From positions 12,508,857 through 12,572,856 of the forward strand of contig NC_066518.1 in the NCBI RefSeq assembly GCF_024679095.1: a stretch of DNA of 64,000 nucleotides, in the 5' to 3' direction. This document shows, one piece after another, positions 58,026-64,000 of the stretch (positions are counted from its first letter, which is position 1; every line of letters starts with the position of its first letter). Position numbers and translations under genes: made by a program. The notes beneath the pieces were generated by a model, which made no database searches, had not been told where the DNA came from, and saw only the letters and a program-made list of their open reading frames with translations. This stretch comes from Eriocheir sinensis. Taxonomy: Eukaryota; Arthropoda; Malacostraca; Decapoda; Varunidae.

Positions 58026-58062
58026 CCTAACCTAACCAGTCTACAGTCAGGTTAGGTTAAGG
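58026..58062. repeat. Short inverted telomere-like motifs
   Basis: CCTAACCTAACC at 58,026-58,037 and GGTTAGGTTAAGG at 58,050-58,062 face each other across a 12-bp spacer, forming a potential hairpin. They directly precede a LINE tail. Confidence 0.8.
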
Positions 58063-58065
58063 CTT

Positions 58066-58190
58066 CCACCCGAAATTGACCTCTCTTTTGGCCACTCTTC
58101 TCTGCTTTCTTTTATAGGAGCGGTGTTTGGCGGGCTATTTTGTTTTCATTTGCGTTTGCCCTTGAGCTGCTTCCTTGACTGTAAAAAAAC
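58066..58190 (+). mobile_element. LINE 3' end fragment, copy 4
   Basis: CCCGAAATTGACCTCTCTTT is followed by GGCCACTC, TATAGGAGCGGTG, GGCGGGCTATTTTG, GCCCTTGAGCTGCTTCC and ACTGTAAAAAAAC. Order and content match the tail of the element at 45.96-46.09 kb closely. It is truncated right at the 5' side of the tail. Confidence 0.8.
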
Positions 58191-58985
58191 ACATGTCTTC
58201 GTTGTTTTGCATTTCTTTCTTCGTCCTCGCCCTTCTCCTCGATGTTGTTTTTGTGTTTGCATCCATTTTTATTTGTCCTCCTTCTACCCTTGTTCACCGT
58301 TTGCATTGTTTTCTTCTTGTACGTTCTTTTTCTCCTTCAAATCATCATTCTAGCATTCGTTAGTCACTCGTTCGTATTCACGTTCTCCTCCTCCTTTGCC
58401 TTCGTTATTTACCCATTCTTCGTCTTTGTTTTCAGTTGGCGTATTATTTTTGTATTCTTTGTATTCTGTATAGTCTCTACGCTCCTTCTCCCATTACTTC
58501 ACGATATATCATTCACTAGTCTCAAATATTACTCAACTTCTCTAACTTTACTTGCGTGTTATAATTATCTCCTATCTAGCAATGATAAAGAATACTATTG
58601 AGGCATTTATGGGGGAACAGGCACCGTGCTTGCTTCCCTTCAAGACCTTACTGCAGGGCTTCGTGGTGTCCGTGGTGGGCTGACCGACCACGAAGGGGGC
58701 GAGCTGAGCCGCCACGAGTTAGCTCGATTGACTCATTTAGTGGGGTCAGGTTAATGATTTAGGCGCGCTCTGTTACTATTCTACTCTGTGCTACTATTCT
58801 AGCGGCGTTAAGTGAGATGGAGTAGACGTAGTTTATACTCACTTAGCAGATTTAGGTTACTTTCCGTTAAGATGTTAGTGACCTCTCGTTGTTTTTTTTT
58901 TTCATTTACTTTTTGATATTATAGGTAAAGCTTATGAGTTTTATTTAATTTGCTGTAACATGAATGCGATAATAATATTTTGGGT
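58191..58985. other. T-rich spacer with a small hairpin
   Basis: A T-rich region to about 58,600, then a moderately GC stretch with a 9-bp perfect stem, CTTCGTGGT (58,659-58,667) with ACCACGAAG (58,687-58,695). No gene recognised. Confidence 0.5.
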
Positions 58986-58989
58986 GCCA

Positions 58990-59282
58990 TGGAGGGGCTA
59001 TGAATGTCCTTTCTCTCTCGCTCCCCACGCCCCCTCTCTCACTCCCCACCTCTCCCTACCCTTTTTCTTTCACCCCTCTCTCTCTTTGTCTCACCCCCTC
59101 TCCCTCTCTCACCCCCCTCTCCCCCTCTCTCACTCCCCACCTCTCCCCACCTTTCTTCTTTCACCCCTCTCTCTCTTTGTCTCACCCCCTTTCCCTCTCT
59201 CACCCCACTCTCCCTCTTACCCCTCTCTCTCCCTCTCACCTCCCACTCCCTCCCTCCCTCTCCCCTCCTCTCCCTCCCAGCA
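58990..59282 (+). repeat. CT-rich tandem duplication, about 90 bp
   Basis: CTCTCTCACTCCCCACCTCTCC occurs near 59,035 and 59,125. Each copy continues through TTCTTTCACCCCTCTCTC and TTTGTCTCACCCCC. Confidence 0.82.
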
Positions 59283-59495
59283 TCCATAACTAAGGTAATC
59301 ACTATTGCTTGAAACGCTGGCCGCTATGTTGTTATTTTCCATCCCGTCTTTTGAGCGTCGTGTGTGAGGGAGCTTGGCACACACTCACCGCCTTCCGCCC
59401 TCGCCTCCAGACTTTCCTTCCCGGCAAACGTTAGGTCGCGAATAATCGAGGTCTCGGGCGCATTGAGGCAGCAATCAAGTATAATGAACGTGTAT
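59283..59495. other. Short unique spacer
   Basis: Moderately CpG-containing DNA without a recognisable gene. Confidence 0.45.
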
Positions 59496-60012
59496 AGAAG
59501 GAAGAGCGGATGATTGAGGGAGAGAGAGAGGGAAAGAGGGAGGGAGAGAGAGAATAAGGAAGTAAGGGTGGAATAAAGGAGAGAAAAAAAAGATGCAAGA
59601 AAAGGAAAAATAAAAATAGAAAAAGAATAAGAAAAGACGAATGAGAGACAGAGAAGTGAGAAAAAATGAACGAAGAAAACCAAAAAGAAAAAGAAAGAAG
59701 GAACGAAGAGAGAGAGAGGGGGAAAGAAAGAGAGGGAAAGAAGGAGGGAGAGAGAAAAAGAAAGAAAGATAGAAGAGTGGAATGATTGAGGGAAAGAGAG
59801 AGAGGGAAAGAGGGAGGGAGAGAGAGAATAACGAAGAAAGATAGAAAGATGGAAGAAAGGGTGGAAGGAAGGAGAGAAAAAAAGATGCAAGGAAATGAAA
59901 AATAAAAATTGAGAAAGAATAAGAATAGACGAATGAGAGACAGAGAAGAAGTGAAAAAAATCAACGAAGAAAAGAAAAAAGTAAAAGAAAAAAGGAGAGA
60001 GAGAGAGAGAAT
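59496..60012 (+). repeat. Polypurine tandem duplication, about 272 bp
   Basis: GATTGAGGGA(G/A)AGAGAGAGGG occurs near 59,511 and 59,783. Both copies continue through AGGGAGGGAGAGAGAGAATAA, AAAAAGATGCAAG and GACGAATGAGAGACAGAGAA. Copies differ by substitutions and small indels. Confidence 0.85.
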
Positions 60013-60124
60013 GTGGTGGTGGGGAGGTGCATTTAATGGGAGCTGCGGTCGGATGGCAGTAAATCGATGTGATATCTAATGGATTAATTTATGTGACCAA
60101 TTGCGGTAGGCATTATGGAGAGTG

Positions 60125-60385
60125 ATGGAGGAGGAGGAGGAGGAGGGATCAGATAGAGGGAGGAACGTATGGAAGGTAAATAAACAAGAATAGTAACAGC
60201 AGAAGGTAGAGATTGAAGTGATAGTAGAAGGAAAGATGAAAGGGTTGATGAAAAGAAGTACAAAAAATGAGGAAGGGAAAGAGGGGGAGGAGGAGAAGAG
60301 GAAAGGAGAAGAAAAAGAAGAGGAGGAGGAGGAGAAGAGGAAAGGAGAAGAAGAAGAAGAGGAGGAGGAGGAGGAGGAAGTCGTA
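60125..60385 (+). repeat. (GAG)n/(GAA)n tracts
   Basis: (GAG)n at about 60,128-60,147, then GAGGAGGAGGAGAAGAGG-type repeats at 60,285-60,380, including a local duplication of GAGAAGAGGAAAGGAGAAG. Confidence 0.9.
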
Positions 60386-60419
60386 CGGGTATGATACGGG
60401 TCGTTCTCTGTGGATGCGA

Positions 60420-60475
60420 GGCGGGCGTGTAATTGGCTGAGGGGCGCCCATTCAGCCAATCACAAAGCAGCTCCT
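60420..60475. promoter_or_regulatory. CCAAT palindrome in a CpG-containing segment
   Basis: ATTGGCTGA (60,432-60,440) and TCAGCCAAT (60,452-60,460) form a perfect 9-bp inverted repeat around an 11-bp GC-rich spacer. Divergent CCAAT boxes of this kind bind NF-Y in animal promoters. No TATA box or gene was found on either side. Confidence 0.22.
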
Positions 60476-60479
60476 ACTT

Positions 60480-62880
<2,401 letters not shown>

Positions 62881-62925
62881 CTCTCCTAGTTTCCTTCCTT
62901 ATCCCTGCTCCCTGCTGATAGATGG

Positions 62926-63430
62926 GTGGGTGGGAGGGGGGGGGGGTTGAATAGATGGATGGATGGAAAGCTTGTTGTTGTGGTCGTTGTTGTTGTTTAT
63001 ATTATTTTTTTCTTTTTAGTTATTATTATTCTTGTTTTGTTCTTTTTTTCTGTTTCTTACTCGTGTTGTTGTTGTTGTTGTTGTTGCTGTTCTTTTCCTC
63101 TTCATTTGTTCTTCTTGATTTTGTTCTTTTTCTCTTCCTCTTGTTGTTGTATTTCTTTTTCTTCATCAACATCTTCTTTTCTTCTTCTTCTTCTTCTTCT
63201 TCTTCTTCTTCTTCTTCGTCTTGTTCTTGTTTTTCTTGTTGATCTTGTCCTTGTTTTTTTGTTTTACTTCTTCTTTCTCTTTCTCCTATTTTTCTTGTTC
63301 TCCTTATTCTTGGTCTTCTTCCTTTTCTTTTTCTTCTTCCTCTTCTTCTTCTTTTTCTTGCTCTTCTTCATCTTCTTCTTCTTCTTCTTCTTCTTCTTCT
63401 TCTTCTTCTTCTTCTTCTTCTTCTTCTTGG
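62926..63430 (+). repeat. (TTG)n and (CTT)n trinucleotide cluster
   Basis: A G run at 62,936-62,946, then TTG-rich DNA with (TTG)n at about 63,063-63,087. (CTT)n lies at about 63,180-63,217 and 63,365-63,428. Confidence 0.93.
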
Positions 63431-63499
63431 GTGGAATCTTGGTTATTTTCAAAGCCCCAGAAATAACCCAATTACGAGGTTTGCCGCGTATTCCCCTCG

Positions 63500-64000
63500 A
63501 GGCCACTAACTCCTCCTCCTCCTCCTCCTCTTCCTTCTACGTACTCTTCCTCCTTCACCTCCTCTATATTAGTCATTTCCGTGTTCGTCTTTTTTTTCCT
63601 TTTACGAACTGCCCTCTTTCTCCTTCTCTTCCTCTTCCTCTTTCCTCTTTTTCCTCTCCTCACCCACGCACTCTTCTTCCTTAATCTCCTTCTTATTAGT
63701 CATTTCTGCGTTTCATTTTTTTTCCTTCCACTTTCTTGTATACTCATTTCTTCCTCTTCCTCTTTCCTCTTTTTCCTCCACTTACTCTTCATACTCCTTT
63801 TCCTTCTTTTCTTTTCTTCTCTTATCTTTTTATTTCTTTTAACTTCCTTTTGTTCCCCTTGGCGAATTGCTCTCTCTTCTTTTTCCTCCTCTTCCTCTTT
63901 CCTCTTTTTTCCTCTGCTTCCCCTTCGTCCTCTTCCTCTTCCTCCTTCTTATTAGTAATTTCCGTCTTTCATCTTCTTTTTTTCTTCCTTCCTTCCACGT
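63500..64000 (+). repeat. 127-bp pyrimidine-rich minisatellite, about four units
   Basis: TATTAGTCATTTC (TATTAGTAATTTC in the last) starts at 63,567, 63,694 and 63,950: steps of 127 bp and 2 x 128 bp. CTTCCTCTTTCCTCTTTTT recurs at the same phase. The missing middle anchor marks a diverged copy. The repeat continues to the window edge. Confidence 0.82.

Overview
This window looks like repeat-saturated, gene-poor nuclear DNA from an arthropod, most likely a decapod crustacean. Three things support that. There are blocks of the arthropod telomere motif (CCTAA/TTAGG) at 57.4-58.1 kb. There are degenerate CR1/jockey-type non-LTR retrotransposons and tRNA-derived SINEs. There are very many long GA, GT, AT and trinucleotide microsatellites. 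No complete protein-coding gene, rRNA or functional tRNA gene could be supported. The very long open frames in the window come from low-complexity DNA and are not genes.

Layout. 1-22,101: a G-rich 30-bp minisatellite that runs off the left edge. It is clean to about 4.7 kb, increasingly irregular to 19.9 kb, and holds a clean island at 19.93-20.56 kb. 22.1-39.1 kb: purine-rich repeats, a CpG-rich promoter-like segment (22.45-22.72 kb), many microsatellites, a CR1-like LINE fragment (minus, 28.97-29.59 kb), a possible exon (30.38-30.53 kb), two tail copies of another LINE family (minus, 31.4-32.0 kb), a 446-bp fold-back palindrome (35.21-35.65 kb), a tRNA-derived SINE (37.13-37.30 kb) and a block of about 515 bp of pure (AT)n. 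39.13-45.27 kb: a second array of the same minisatellite in the same orientation, with a 31-bp unit, a 1.67-kb higher-order duplication and an embedded SINE. 45.78-46.09 kb: a LINE 3' end. 46.27-50.08 kb: an almost uninterrupted polypyrimidine tract of about 3.8 kb. 50.2-53.2 kb: microsatellites and small minisatellites, including a 57-bp unit in about 12 copies. 53.27-55.57 kb: the most complete mobile element, a dead CR1-like LINE. 55.98-57.8 kb: a GT-GA-CA compound repeat, a 20-bp x 14 array and a telomere-motif minisatellite. 58-64 kb: a LINE tail, then polypurine and polypyrimidine repeats to the right edge.

The most important observation is about sequence quality. Divergence in the 39-45 kb array is mostly substitutions on a constant 31-bp frame, as real ageing produces. 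In the 9-20 kb part of the first array it is mostly small deletions and recurrent context-specific changes, as long-read consensus error produces. One copy of the duplicated SINE (41.64-41.96 kb) looks overwritten with minisatellite sequence. I found no convincing new biological system. The best candidates for real novelty are the fold-back palindrome, the SINE-bearing higher-order repeat and the telomere-seeded minisatellite.
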